DNA from: Rhizopus arrhizus
Lineage: Eukaryota; Mucoromycota; Mucoromycetes; Mucorales; Rhizopodaceae
Assembly: GCA_024220505.1 (NCBI GenBank)
Contig: JAKZZE010000006.1
Span: forward strand, 372,001 to 436,000
Direction: 5' to 3'
DNA length: 64,000 nt
The translations under genes were made by a program, and so were the position numbers. Shown here in pieces: positions 44,981 through 56,144 of this stretch. The notes below the pieces were generated by a model that worked only from the letters and a program-made list of their open reading frames with translations, made no database searches and had not been told where the DNA came from. Position 1 is the stretch's first letter; the number at the start of each line of letters is the position of its first letter.

Positions 44981-46176
44981 ATGAAAGTCGACAAAGCTAT
45001 TTGAGAAATTGAACACAAAAAATTAGATTCTATCTGTGTACACTGGACAAATAAAGTCTTTAAAATTAAAGAAATTGTGAGCTCCAATACTACTGAATTT
45101 TCTCAGTTGGTCGTAACAAAACAATCTTGTGGAGTAAGAAATACATTTACCATCGTGGACCAAATATCTATGTATCTAAAGCAAATAGAAACCATCGACC
45201 TATTCAAAAAGAATCCAAGATTGGATGTCCTGCGTATATCATGATAACTTGCTACCGTTCAGACTCTGACTTTGTCATTTTTGATCGAGAAAACACACAC
45301 AACCATGTTCCTGGATCTTACGCGGATTTAAAATTCATGCCACTTTCAGGCACCCTTAGAAGGAAAATAATGGCTTTTCTGCAACATGGGTTTTCGAGAA
45401 GAGAAATTAAATCTTGTTTACTTCAAGAAATAGATGAAGGTGCTGAAGAGCGAGACAAATTGTTTAATTACGACGACGTTTACAACATTTGGTTGTCTGT
45501 TGCAAAGGACATGTTTAAATTCAAAGAAAATGAATTTGAATTCCTCAAAGTTTGGAAAGAAAAACTTGCTGCAACCAACTATAAAGTTCTTTCTTATTCC
45601 ATGGAAAATATATTCTATTATGGGACTATTTCTCCGTGGCAAATGAGTATTATGGGAGTATCGAAAAGTTTCTCTCTAGATTTAACTTTTGGTATATCTT
45701 CCAGAAGCAATGATATTTTTTATAGCTTAGTAATAAGACATCCTGATACTGGAAAAGGAGTTCCTATTGGATACATGATAACCAACAACCAAACCGTAAC
45801 GCCAGTGTTGAACTGGCTGCGATTTTTGAAGAACAACTGTGCAATGAGTCCAGAACAGATCACTGTTGATTGCAGTATCCCCGAATCTGATGCAATCCGA
45901 GCTACTTTTGATGAAAACTTCCGAATTCAATCGTGCTTGTTCCATGTTGCTCAGTGTTGGAGTAGAAATTTAGCAACAATAGTTAAGAATAGTTCCGGAC
46001 AATACAGCAGTGCAAAATTAGTACGTGGCAACATCATGAGCGACTTACAGTCGATTATGTATGAGACTTCCTGTGAAACTGTAGTAGAAAAAGTAAGGAT
46101 ATTCAGAGAAAAGTGGACTGCAGATCAGCCACAATTTGTTAAATACCTTGAAGGTAGATGGCTTGCTTTGAAGTGA
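44981..46176 (+). pseudogene. FAR1/MULE-like transposase remnant
   Basis: The main frame 45127-46176 has a FAR1-type zinc-binding end (GCPAYIMITCYRSDSDFVI, ENTHNHVPGS). A MULE transposase core follows: SFSLDLTFGISSRSNDIF (first Asp), PIGYMITNNQTVTPVLNWL, EQITVDCSIPESDAIRATF (second Asp) and CLFHVAQCWSRNL with the C-x2-H of MULEs. It stops at YLEGRWLALK, before the third acidic residue and the SWIM finger of complete members. A coding-like stretch upstream (44981-45120, FKIKEIVSSNTTEFSQLVV) is in another frame and has one TGA. The gene is therefore frameshifted at the 5' end and truncated at the 3' end where the Tc1-like remnant begins. Confidence 0.75.
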
Positions 46177-47319
46177 CTTTTCTCCACACTTTTGAAGGCA
46201 TCCGTAATTCTCTTTGATAAGGTATCTTCCTACAAAAACCTATGATGCTTAACTTTACTTTTTGCTACTGCCCAGAATTGTTCAATCGGGTTAAGTTCAG
46301 GAGAGGAAGTAGGAAGATACACACATTTATATCCGCGATACTCAATGTACTTCTTTATGTTTTCATGCATGTGGATAAGTGCATTATCCATGATAATTTA
46401 GTGACCTTTCGTATGGATGTTTGTCCGTTTCATCGAGAGTCGTTTTTAAGAAACTGATATAGTGACTTGTCACAGTCCCTGAGCTTATGAGTCCATCGGC
46501 TTTTCTCTTCCTAGCAGGTCTTGGTTTTTTTACGTCAATTGTAATCAAACCTGCAGCAGAAATAGCGCCTAAAATGGACGTTGTGTTTGCTTTTGTAGTC
46601 GGCCCGGTAACAATAGCACGAGTGCCTTTTTTGGACCAAGCTCTTGAGCGTTTCATATTAATATTAAAAGCAGGCTCGTCAAGAAACACGCAATTCGTTA
46701 GGAAATTCATGTCTGTATTTTTCCATTTACAAACCTAATCATATCTCTTCTCAATCTTTGCTGGACTGTTTCTATCAATAGAATGAAAATTCGCTTTTTT
46801 CAACGAAAGGTTGCATTCATTTCTCATAAAGTTATAAACCATGCTGCGTGAAACTTTAAGATCATGAAATCGCTTCAATAAATGCTCGATCACTTTAACA
46901 ACAGTAGCAGAGGGATTAGCATCAATGAAGTTGATAACAGTCGTTTTATGCTCTTTGGTTAAGTTGCACTTACGGCCTACCTTTTTACAGCTCTCAAAAA
47001 TACCATCAGGACACACATTATACTGGCTAGCCCATCTATAAGCTGTTCGAGTGTGAATGCCCAACTGCTTCGCTGCAGCTGATGCACTCATACACTTTTT
47101 AATCTTCAAATAGAAAAACCTAACTTTATCTTGGATAGTATAACGCACATATTTCCGTTTTGTGTTTGCCTCCTCCATACGAATATCTTTATCTTTTGGT
47201 TTTTCTAACAAAATTGGGCAAATCAAAGAAGATTCATTGGGGGCCGCAAATTTCAAGTACTCGGTATGAGTAGCAATTGATTTAACAATAAATTCATTCT
47301 GGTCAACAATGTTGTCCAT
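46171..47319 (-). pseudogene. Tc1/mariner (IS630-like) transposase remnant
   Basis: Starts at 47319. It has a helix-turn-helix (SASAAAKQLGIHTRTAYRW) and a second homeodomain-like region (VSRSMVYNFMRNECNLSLK). The first catalytic Asp is in FLDEPAFNINMKRSRAWS and the second in IMDNALIHMHENIKKY. The third acidic residue is the Glu of SPELNPIEQFWAVAK. Lesions: TAG at 46735-46737 where the family has Trp (RYD-stop-VCKWKN), a frameshift plus TAA just before IMDNALIH (about 46385-46410), and a TAG after KHHRFL near 46232. It is therefore inactive. No convincing TIR pair was found; the C-terminal end abuts the MULE remnant directly. Confidence 0.85.
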
Positions 47320-47781
47320 GGGCTCAGGGCCGCCGTTCTCATTAACGACACGATTTACATTCTGAGTACCTACGCGAGGCTCTATTTTTTACATCAGTAT
47401 TCATAACCGTGCATGACATGTAAAGTAAATAAGAAAAAATAAACAGATGCTTATGAGCTGTTAAATAATAGAATCAAAGCTTTGATATTGTTGGTTCATT
47501 TATTCTTTTTTTTTTTTTTTTGTAGGGTGGTTAGGCCGAAAACTTATTAAATAGATAAATGAGAAGCCACGTATTGAATAGCGGTGAGCTTCGGATTAAC
47601 AAAAAAAGAATAAAATGAAAAAGACTGAGAGCACAAGTTGCTTATTTATTCCTTGTTCCTTTTCCTGGGAACAAACTTTTCATGATTATTTTAATCAACG
47701 CTGAACCCAGCAAAAATTAAGCCACAGAATGACATTGACAGTTACTCTTCTTTTTATTTAATAGATTATAATCCTAAATAC
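47320..47781. other. Flank of the transposon remnant, no gene
   Basis: About 460 bp. It contains 5' non-coding sequence of the Tc1-like remnant (GGTACTCAGAATGTAAATCG on the minus strand near 47355), a T16 tract near 47506, and the ERA-like gene promoter. No frame of note. Confidence 0.45.
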
Positions 47782-49362
47782 ATGCTATCATCAAAAGAAG
47801 CTTTATTTTTTATAAGTAAACATAATTTGCTTCCAAACTTGACTCTTGAACTGACGTTTGCATTTAGAGCAGTCCCACCGCTGCTATGCCATCATGAGTC
47901 GAGCTAAACATCGCGCAGGAATCCCAATTGTAAATACACCTCCTGCCAAAAATACAACCAAGCACAAAAAGAACAGCCAAATGTTAGACAATGACAAAAG
48001 CAACAAAGCTTCGACTACGATCAGCTCTTCTAAATTTCAAACTTCTCAAACAGCAGTTCCAAACTCAATGACTGGAAAACAATATATTTTGAAAACACAA
48101 CTGACAGAACCAGTCATCAAGAAACCTGCTGGTATTGGAAATAAGAAATAACTGCCTAATTAAAAACTAAAAGCCCATTTACTTTAGGAATATCTGAACG
48201 ACTGATTCAGGTACCAAAGGACGTCATTCAACCCATGGATCCTCACCTGCTAAAAGTAGCAGTTATTGGAGCAGCCAACGCAGGAAAGTCAACATTGATC
48301 AATAAGCTTGTAGGAGAAGAGGTAAGAATAAGCCGCACGGATCAAAATATCAAAGCGATTGATTTGTGTGATATAAGGTTTCAGGTGTTTCTTCAAAAGC
48401 ACATACAACAAGAGAAAGAATCTTGGCAGTTCTTTCAGAAGGCAATCATCAAATCGTATTCTTGGATACACCTGGCATTATTCCGGAGAATAACCACGCA
48501 CAAATGAACCGTATACTTGCTACATCATCATGGCGATCTTTGGATGAGGCAGATCACGGTACTATTGTTTTTTTTTCCATCAAAGTGAGCACTGACTAAT
48601 ATAATGTTTGTTTAGCCATGATTATGGTAGATGCAAATTGGTGTTTGAGCGAGAAATCACGTAAAACAGAAGAATTCTTATTGTCCAGACTTCATGATTC
48701 ACACATTCCGGCAACTTTGATTTTTAACAAAGTAAAGACGTACTCTTATAAACAAGAAATTTGTTTGACTGATTTATTTTGCTTTAGATGGATCTTATCA
48801 ACAATAATACGGAACTGTTAGAAAACGTAAAAGAAAGGTATAAACAGGGGTACAGGGGTATAAGGCAGATAGCTTATACTTCTGCTACACAAGAGACAAA
48901 TCTTGATATTGTAAAGGTTGGTATAAAGTGAAAAAAAAAAAAAAAAAAAAAAATAGAAAAAATACGTTATTAAATACTTGGTGATAGAAAATACTATTCA
49001 ATAACGCTTTGTCTAAACCATGGATTTATCCAGCTGAACAAAAGATTGAAATGCCAAACCTGAAACGCGTAGAAGAAATTATTCGCGTAGAGTTCTTTAA
49101 AAAATTACATTACTATATTCCGTATATGCTAAAACAAGAAAATGTTGGGTGGACTGAAGTGAGCGATAAGATGCTTATTATTGACCAGAACGTGTATGTT
49201 GAAAGAGAAAGTCAATTGAAGATTGTGATAGGAACAAACGGTAGTGTTATCAACAACGTAGTAAAAAATGCAAGAGAAAAAATTAGTCGAGCATTTGGAA
49301 AACCAGTCAGGTTAAATCTTCAAGTCAAAACAAGAAAGAGCACAGTCAATGTATTGCTATAA
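47782..49362 (+). CDS. Era-type GTPase, probably mitochondrial
   Basis: Seven exons: 47782-47815, 47868-48131, 48188-48321, 48378-48558, 48616-48731, 48788-48916 and 48988-49362, in phase, 410 aa. G1 is GAANAGKSTLINKLVG, G2 SSKAHTTRERI, G3 FLDTPGII and G4 FNKMDLI, with G5 near AYTSAT. A KH domain closes the protein (LKIVIGTNGSVINNVVKNA). This is the Era/ERAL1 architecture: a GTPase that chaperones small-subunit rRNA. The N-terminal extension (MLSSKEALFFIKQSHRCYA) is presequence-like and supports a mitochondrial site, as for ERAL1. The 34-nt first exon was chosen because it restores frame and gives this presequence; the ATG in IMSRAKHR is an alternative. Convergent with the SH3-EH gene (52 bp). 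Confidence 0.85.
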
Positions 49363-49414
49363 TAGAAGTGGATCCATTTCTTTATTAAGCTTTTCATCAC
49401 AAAAAAATAATAAT

Positions 49415-51521
49415 TTACGCGGATTGTTCCAACTGATGCTTCTTTAATATGACATCAATTTTTCCCATACCATGTATAAAGGCATTTTTATCTAATAAAC
49501 CTTTGTGATCAGGATCACACTCTTTCCATAAACAAGCCAATTCTTTTTTGGGCAATTTACTCTTCATCCAAATACAATATACTGTTTCTCCATCAACGTA
49601 TCCACTATCATGTACTTGATCAAACAACGTTTCATATCGTGCCTTTGCTCCACTATCGACAAATTTATTATCGTTTTTTGGAGGCCTTGATGGTGGTGGT
49701 GGTGGCGCTACCTTCTTCTTTGTTTCGTTTGCCTTTTCTGAAGAAACAATACGGGTATTATTCGTTGATGACTTTGGAATAGACAGTCCAGCTGACGGTG
49801 TTTTTTTTGTGCTGCTGTTCAGTTTGGGCATGTTGTCCATGATTGGCTTTGGTCCAAAGTAAGGTGGGTTTGTAGCCGATCTTGCTCGATTCAATAAAGC
49901 CGAGGGCTTTAAATTCGCATCCCCAGATACTGAACCTTCATTTTTCTCCTCAGAGTTAAGGTTGCTGAACGTTGTGCGCGGAGAAGAAAGCGCCTGATTA
50001 AATTTACCAGAAGGAGATAAAGGTGGCGAGATAGCATGACTAAAGCCATTTGTTGGTTGCTGCTGTAATTTTTGCTGGTATAGGACGGAGGAAGGCTTTA
50101 TGCCTACGCGTGGTGGAGTTTGTGGGCCTTGGTTTGTAATGTTGGTCATACTCTTTACATTCAAAGTTGTTGAACTATTCGTGCTATCTGCAGATGAGCA
50201 AACTGGTTTAGGTTGTAATGGAGGTGGATTGGACACGCTACGGAGCTTTTTTGGGCGTGGAGGAAGAGCAGGTTGGGACAACTGTGGTTTCGGTTTCAAA
50301 ACAGGAGGTAGGCTGGTCTTATCGGGTATAATTTCTTGGTGCAGTTCTTCTTCTTTTACAGATGCCTTCTTAGTCAATAATGAAGATGATGTCGAGGTTT
50401 GAACATCGTTTGATGAGGATCTACTATTGCGCGATTTTCTACTAGCGGTCGATACTGGTCTAGAAGGTAGCCGAGGCATAGGATTACTTGGTGCCGGGAT
50501 GTTTTCTAGTTTTGAAGATGAACTTATTCCTTTTGGCTTTTGAGACACGGGTGCGTTGGATGGTTTTTTCCAGTTTTCTGTGCTATTTGTTGCTGTCACT
50601 TTGGAAGCATAAGATGCTGAATAGGTTGGTATGATGGGCTTTGGTAAAATAGGACCTGTAGTTTGTAGCTTCTGCAAACGAATTTGAGATGGCTTGATAA
50701 GTTGAAAGCCGTCTTCGTCCTCTTCCTCTTCCTCTTCGTGTGATGAGCTCACAGCTTTTGAGTTTTCTAGCCCAACCAATGGGATACCTGTTGATGAACC
50801 ATATTTTGATGAAATATCTGGTCGCAGCGTCGATAATGGTTTTGAAGAGCCTTTACTAAGGGCTATTTCCAGTTCACTTTTGCCCCCACTTGCCAGTTGA
50901 GAAGGCCTCAACACTCTCTCTAAATTGTTATCTGTCGTGTTTTTCACAAAGGAAGCCGAGTAGGATCTAGCTCTCGTTGGCGATTCTTGTTCTATACTTT
51001 TAAGTTGCGGTCTTTCGAAGGTAGAAGTTGGTGCAGGAAGTTTCATCCCTACACGAACTGCGTTTTTTGTCGAAGGCGATCCTGACATTGGTTTGGAAGC
51101 CAACACGCTTGGAGCTGAGTTGCAGATAGGCTTATTCACAGCTGATATGAAGGAACCTTTGTTTAAATTTGATCCTTTTGAACTTCTCTCGCTCGTTTTT
51201 TTTTATTGACTCGTTTTTAATAGAACTGTTGGATAAAACTGCAGTGAATGCATCGTTTGAAAGTGCGCCATTGGTCTTTGTCATGTCATTCTGTAATTTG
51301 TTGTTACTTGTAAGGTCAATACCAAAAGACTCTGGCAAAGGTTTTACAAAGTTTCCAGGAAACAAGCCCCTCTTGCTGGTATTTTCAATCCTGCCTTCGT
51401 ACCAGTCCTTGTCAGTTGATTGAGTGACATCTACAAAAATATCCCCTTCTTTAAATGAAAGTTCTTCTGCATCGTCTGCAGTACAGTCATATAGAGCAAT
51501 CATTCGTAATTTTGAGGACAT
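49415..51521 (-). CDS. SH3-EH domain protein, probable endocytic/actin adaptor (frame broken in poly-A)
   Basis: Two overlapping frames form one gene. The N-terminal SH3 domain (MIALYDCTADDAEELSFKE, DWYEGRIENTSKRGLFPGN, FVKPL) is followed by a long Pro/Ser-rich linker with PxxP sites (LPPRPKKLRSVSNPPPLQP, APPPPPSRPPKND). A C-terminal EH-like domain ends it (ARYETLFDQVHDSGYVDGE, LWKECDPDHKGLLDKNAF). The reading frame changes at a nine-A run on the coding strand (51196-51204). Removing one A would join SIKK to TSERSSKGSNLNKG and give a continuous protein of about 700 aa. No intron explains the break. The domain set suggests binding of NPF-type endocytic proteins at cortical patches; the orthologue is uncertain. 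Confidence 0.78.
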
Positions 51522-52994
51522 GGGAATGGATCAAAAAGGAATAATTAACAGGAAAAGAAAAAATGTTTTCTCACAAGTTTACATGTTCCATTTTTGTCAA
51601 TAGTTGTCGGAGAATTAATCTTTGTGCTGGCTCATTGAAAGCTTCCCAATTTTTCAGAATAAGTTGTATATTTTAAATTGTCAAACAACAATGTTGGCGA
51701 AACAAAAAGAAATAATATTGTGGTGACCTGTCTTTTTGTTGTAACTGCGGCAAATAAATTGAATACGCGTCTTTTATGGTATGGGTAGTGACTTGATTGT
51801 ATAGTATAAACCAACAGTAAAACCGCATCCTGGAGGGATACAGTCATACCCCTTTTTACTTCTTCAGCATCATAAACACTTTATCTAGTTGAGTACTAAA
51901 AAAAGAGAGAAATTAATCTCACAAAAGATGCCTTTTAATGAACTTTTGTAGAAACAACATTTAAAGCAATGACCAATCGCATATTGAGCTTTTTTATAGT
52001 TACATATGTTTTTATTATGTAGAAATTATGCTCAATTCTTTTTCTTTATTTGGATATCATGTTCATTATAGCTATTCTATTTACAGGTTGCATAGCTTAT
52101 ATAGATTTGTCAAACAATTTGGTTGCTTCAAACACAAACATCTTTATAATTGTATTGTCAAAGTTGCTAACTATTCACAGAGCGGAAGGCGATGCTTCCT
52201 TTGGGTTCTAAGCTTGTAAATCTCAAAGTAATTTTAAGACATCTATAATTCTTGATAACATAGTGCTTATACCATTGAAAAATTACCTGAGCTACTTTCC
52301 CATCCTTGGTAACGCGTTTGCGAAAAAAACAAATTTTAACGAGTACAATTATGAGCATTGACGTTTAAGCATCCTCTTATCCAAAATTTCATTTTTACTC
52401 GTCTCTTACTTGGAGCTTTTATTGTAATATCATCTAGTCCCTTTGATTTCTCTAGTTGATTTTATCGTTGCAGATAATCCAGTAACTATACTGCCTTTTT
52501 TTTTTATTGCGTTAAACAAAAATGGTACGTAAAAAAGATTATCCTTTTATTCAGTTCACACTTACTCCGAAAATTCAGGGTCTTCCAGAAGGGAGAAGGC
52601 TAAACTTTTATGAATGAGAATTGTTATTGAAAGAAACAGTATAATGGTAGTAAATTCTATATGGTACGCTGTAAATTTTATCCAATTTAAATGAACCATA
52701 GCTTATCAAAACATTCAATTTAATGACTACGAAAAATATAAAAAAAAAGTACAAAAAAAAAAAATATAGCGGACATTAGCTCGTTTATGAGATAATGATG
52801 AGATAAAGAGTCTTCATAGATTGCTTTCTCTTAATTGCTCCATTCGTTTTCTTTTTTTTTTTTTTTTTTGCTATGAAAGGTATTAGATATGGCTTAATAC
52901 ACATTAGCTTAATTTTTCCATAGATGATTATTTCTCTAGATGTGTTAATTGCCATAATTCGATTGACTCTACTACTACAGAAGAAGCAAGGCCA
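51522..52994. other. Intergenic, with possible minus-strand coding remnants
   Basis: About 1.5 kb. On the minus strand, 51587-51893 contains coding-like pieces (QLDKVFMMLKK, LLLVYTIQSSHYPYHKRRV, NWEAFNEPAQRLILRQLL ending in a TGA) that are not joined by proper introns. 52300-52360 reads FFRKRVTKDGKVAQ before a GTAATT. A TACAGTC motif lies at 51837-51843. None of this is strong enough for a gene model. T18 run near 52853-52869. Confidence 0.35.
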
Positions 52995-53410
52995 ATGACA
53001 CGTCCTATACATAATGGCAAGTTGGCGCGCTTCTGCCGTTATTTGCTCGAAAATATTCTGATATCAATTTCTTGCAGCTCAAGGCAATCTACGACGTCAA
53101 AAGAAGATCAGCGCATTCAGCCTGATAGTTATTGTACAATGTGTAAAACCAAACAATCAAGAGCAAACGCTATCCATATGGAAGCAGTTCCGTTGTCATG
53201 TACAAATAACGGAGGTAAGTAAAAAAAGGGGGGGGAGCAGAAAATTACTATAAATGGAAAAAGAGAAGCTGGTAATGAAAATAGGTTTTTTTTTATTCAG
53301 GCAGTGACAACAGCTGGATATTTAGAACGGGTTGGACACCTCAATCAGAAAGTTTAACCAGAAATAATTATTACGCTATAGGTGATTCGATAGATTCCCA
53401 AGCAAGATGA
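52995..53410 (+). CDS. Hypothetical protein (109 aa) with CxxC motif
   Basis: Two exons: 52995-53214 and 53301-53410. A clean GTAAGT donor and ATTCAG acceptor keep frame to TGA. The middle has CTMCKTKQSRANAIHMEAV and PLSC, a possible two-part metal site, and the end is NSWIFRTGWTPQSESLT. No family is recognised. An AG just upstream (CTACTACAG at 52980) may mean an earlier exon exists, so the start is provisional. Confidence 0.55.
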
Positions 53411-54139
53411 AAAAATTAGAACACAGTATGCGTACCTTTTTAGATGAGATATTTCGTTCTCTTAAAATTTTGTGACATCTTTGTGAAATAATGTGTATAT
53501 TCCCACATATTTATAATAGAAAAAATAACCAAATTCGTATATAAAATAAAAAAAGGAGAAGTCATGTTTGATGGACCCCTTTATCTCTTTTGAAAATGTT
53601 TGGTTGAAAGCAATAGTGATGCTAATTAAAAACGTGACAAAGCCTGATGAACAGAACACTCCCACTAGTGAATAGTATTTTGTAAATGCCGGGTAAAAGC
53701 AAAAAGGTAATACAAATTTAATTATTACCATGTTGTGGTAAAGGACACCGAGTTTAATCAGTAATAAATACAGATCCCGCGTTCCTTACTGACGATCAAT
53801 TGTGATAAAATTAGAATTGCTGTATTACGTTCTAAATCGTGCTTGAACTGTAAACAGGTGTTAGACTTGAAACTGTTTAGATCTATTTTATAAATACACT
53901 CTATTATATATGAGCATGAGCAAGAGAACTTGAGCTGTTTTCAACCGTAAAATGGATAAACCTTTTTTTTTCTAAAAAAAAAAAAGTGTATGCAGGTCTA
54001 CTTTAAACAACGCTTCATTCTCTTTTTTAATATGAAAAAAAAAATAGGGTTAGAATAGTAAAAGAAGAGATAAAGTCATAATACAAAACCTTTTTTCTTT
54101 TTATAAATATAGCACGTTCATTCAGAAAAAAAAAAGCTA

Positions 54140-54160
54140 TTTATTATTATTATTATTATT
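54140..54160. repeat. (TTA)n microsatellite
   Basis: Seven TTA units in the chitin deacetylase upstream region. Confidence 0.85.
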
Positions 54161-54217
54161 CTATGTTACTTGTAATTTAAACATAATAGACATAATCAGT
54201 TAAGGTTTCTTTTTTAT

Positions 54218-54231
54218 TACGCCGCGGCGTA
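54218..54231. promoter_or_regulatory. 14-bp GC palindrome
   Basis: TACGCCGCGGCGTA is a perfect inverted repeat in otherwise AT-rich DNA, 550 bp before the chitin deacetylase start. It contains overlapping CGCCG/CGGCG half-sites of the type bound by Zn2Cys6 regulators as CGG triplets. The function is inferred. Confidence 0.4.
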
Positions 54232-54780
54232 TATCTCCAAACAATTTTATTTCAAGTTCAAAAGACCTTCCTAACTATTCAAATATGCAAAGAAAGGGGC
54301 TCAAGTAATCTGAAAACAATAAGGAGGACATCGAACAAGCAAAAGGACAAAAAAAGAAGAAGAAGGGGAACACAAATCAAGGAGAGAGAAGAGATTTATA
54401 TACAAGAAGAATATAAGAGTGAACACTTTCTTTTTGCTTTCTAAAAAATCATACTTTTGCCCTAATAATTAAAAAACAGTAACAAGAGCAAAGCCGAGAA
54501 TCACATTGATTTGATTCAGTGTAACCCTTTTTACTTTTTAATTTTTTTATTCTGCAAATATAGCAACTTACAAGATCAAAAAGGAAACAGCCCATAATCT
54601 CAATGTATGTTGGGATTAAACATCTACTCCGCCCAATGTTCTAAAGTTTCTATTGTGCTTTATTTTTTTCTCTATAAATTGATTACGAAGCAGATCATAA
54701 TCTCTCTTTCTTTCTTCAAAAATCAACTTTCCTTTTTTTATTCTTTTTAATCACCCCATTTTACTTTCATTTTGATTAAC

Positions 54781-56144
54781 ATGGTTTGGAAAGCTGCTAT
54801 CGTCTCAGCCATTACTTTCATTGGCGTAAACGCTGTTACAACCAACTATACAAGCACCACGAATCCCAATAACATCACTCTTCCTCAGATCCCTCAAACC
54901 ACTTCTCATGATCCTGTCGCTGAATGTACTTACTATCAATCTCCCTTTGTTATCAACAAAGCTGAATGGCCTAACACTTGGGAAAAGGCCACTTCTAATG
55001 GAATTAACAAATCTGCCGAATTCCAAGCATTGTACAACTCTATCGATTGGACAAAGGCTCCCAACATTCCCGTCAGAAAGATCAGCGCTACTACTGGTGG
55101 CCTTGACATGACAGGCTATGACACTGCTACTGACCCTGCCTGTTGGTGGTCCAGTACAACCTGTAAGAAGCCCAAGACTGAAGGTATTAATGCCGATCTT
55201 TACGAATGTCCTGAACCTGATGTCTGGGGTTTGGTAAATATACTGAAATGTCATTTTTGTCTTTGTTTATTAATTATTGTATTAGACCTTTGATGATGGA
55301 CCCAACTGTTCTCACAACGCATTCTACGATTACCTCGAACAAAACAAGCAAAAGGCTTCCATGTTCTACATTGGTTCCAACGTTATCAACTGGCCTTATG
55401 GTGCTCTTCGTGGTGTTAAGGATGGTCACCACCTTGCCGGCCACACCTGGTCTCACCAATTGATGACTACCTTAACTAACGAAGAAGTTCTTGCTGAACT
55501 TTACTATACTCAAAAGGCTATCAAGTTTGTTACTGGTGTTACCCCCAAGCACTGGCGTCCTGTAAGATTAAGCTGTCAAAAAAAAAAAGTATTTACTAAC
55601 TTGTTATCAACAGGCTCAAGGTGATATTGATGACCGTGTTCGTTGGATCGCCACTCAATTGAACTTGACTGCTATTCTCTGGAACTTGGATACTGACGAT
55701 TGGGCTGCTGGTACCCCTGGTGTTACTGTTGATACTGTTAAGAAAAACTATGAAGACTTCATCAAGATGGGTTCCAACGGTACTTTTGCCCACTCTGGTA
55801 ACATTGTCTTGTCTCACGAAATTAACAACATGACCATGGGCTTCTTCTTGGATCACTACACTGAAATCAAGAAGGCTTACTCTCACGTCATGGATGTCGC
55901 TACTTGTTTGAACATTACCAACCCTTACCAAGAAACCACTGTCACTTTCCCTACCTTTGATGAAGCCGTCAGCGGTAAGAAGTCTGATGCTAGCAGCTCT
56001 GCCTCTGCCTCTGCCTCTGCCTCTTCTCCCGTTACTCCCGGTGCTGCTGCTGCTAAGGCTGCTGCAAAGAGTTCCGGAAACTCTGTTTCCATGAACGGAT
56101 CTCTTTTCATTGCTGCTGTTTTTGGTCTTTTGGTCCTTGTTTAA
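54781..56144 (+). CDS. Chitin deacetylase (CE4), probably GPI-anchored
   Basis: Three exons: 54781-55233, 55286-55561 and 55614-56144, in phase, 419 aa. A signal peptide (MVWKAAIVSAITFIGVNAV) leads to a Cys-containing pro-region. The NodB domain begins exactly at exon 2: TFDDGPNCS (MT1, with two Asp), GHHLAGHTWSH (MT2, two metal His), RPAQGDIDDR (MT3), ILWNLDTDDW (MT4) and IVLSHE (MT5). The tail has a Ser/Ala repeat (DASSSASASASASS), an Ala/Lys spacer and a terminal hydrophobic helix (SLFIAAVFGLLVLV), as in GPI-anchored fungal CDAs. The enzyme removes acetyl groups from nascent chitin to make chitosan, a major wall polymer of Mucorales. The start is the Met before the signal helix. MT3 has RPAQ where many CE4 enzymes have RPPY or RPPE. 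Confidence 0.95.

Larger units (their letters stand above)
53411..54780. promoter_or_regulatory. Upstream region of chitin deacetylase
   Basis: About 1.4 kb. A hydrophobic 89-codon frame on the minus strand (53462-53731) lacks further support. Several A/T homopolymers, a (TTA)n run and a 14-bp GC palindrome (separate entries). A pyrimidine-rich leader (CTCTCTTTCTTTCTTC near 54705) precedes the ATG, as is common before strongly expressed fungal genes. Confidence 0.45.

Noticed and set aside
53462..53731. 89-codon hydrophobic minus frame
   Set aside because: Could be a small membrane protein, but no start context, homologue or exon support was found.
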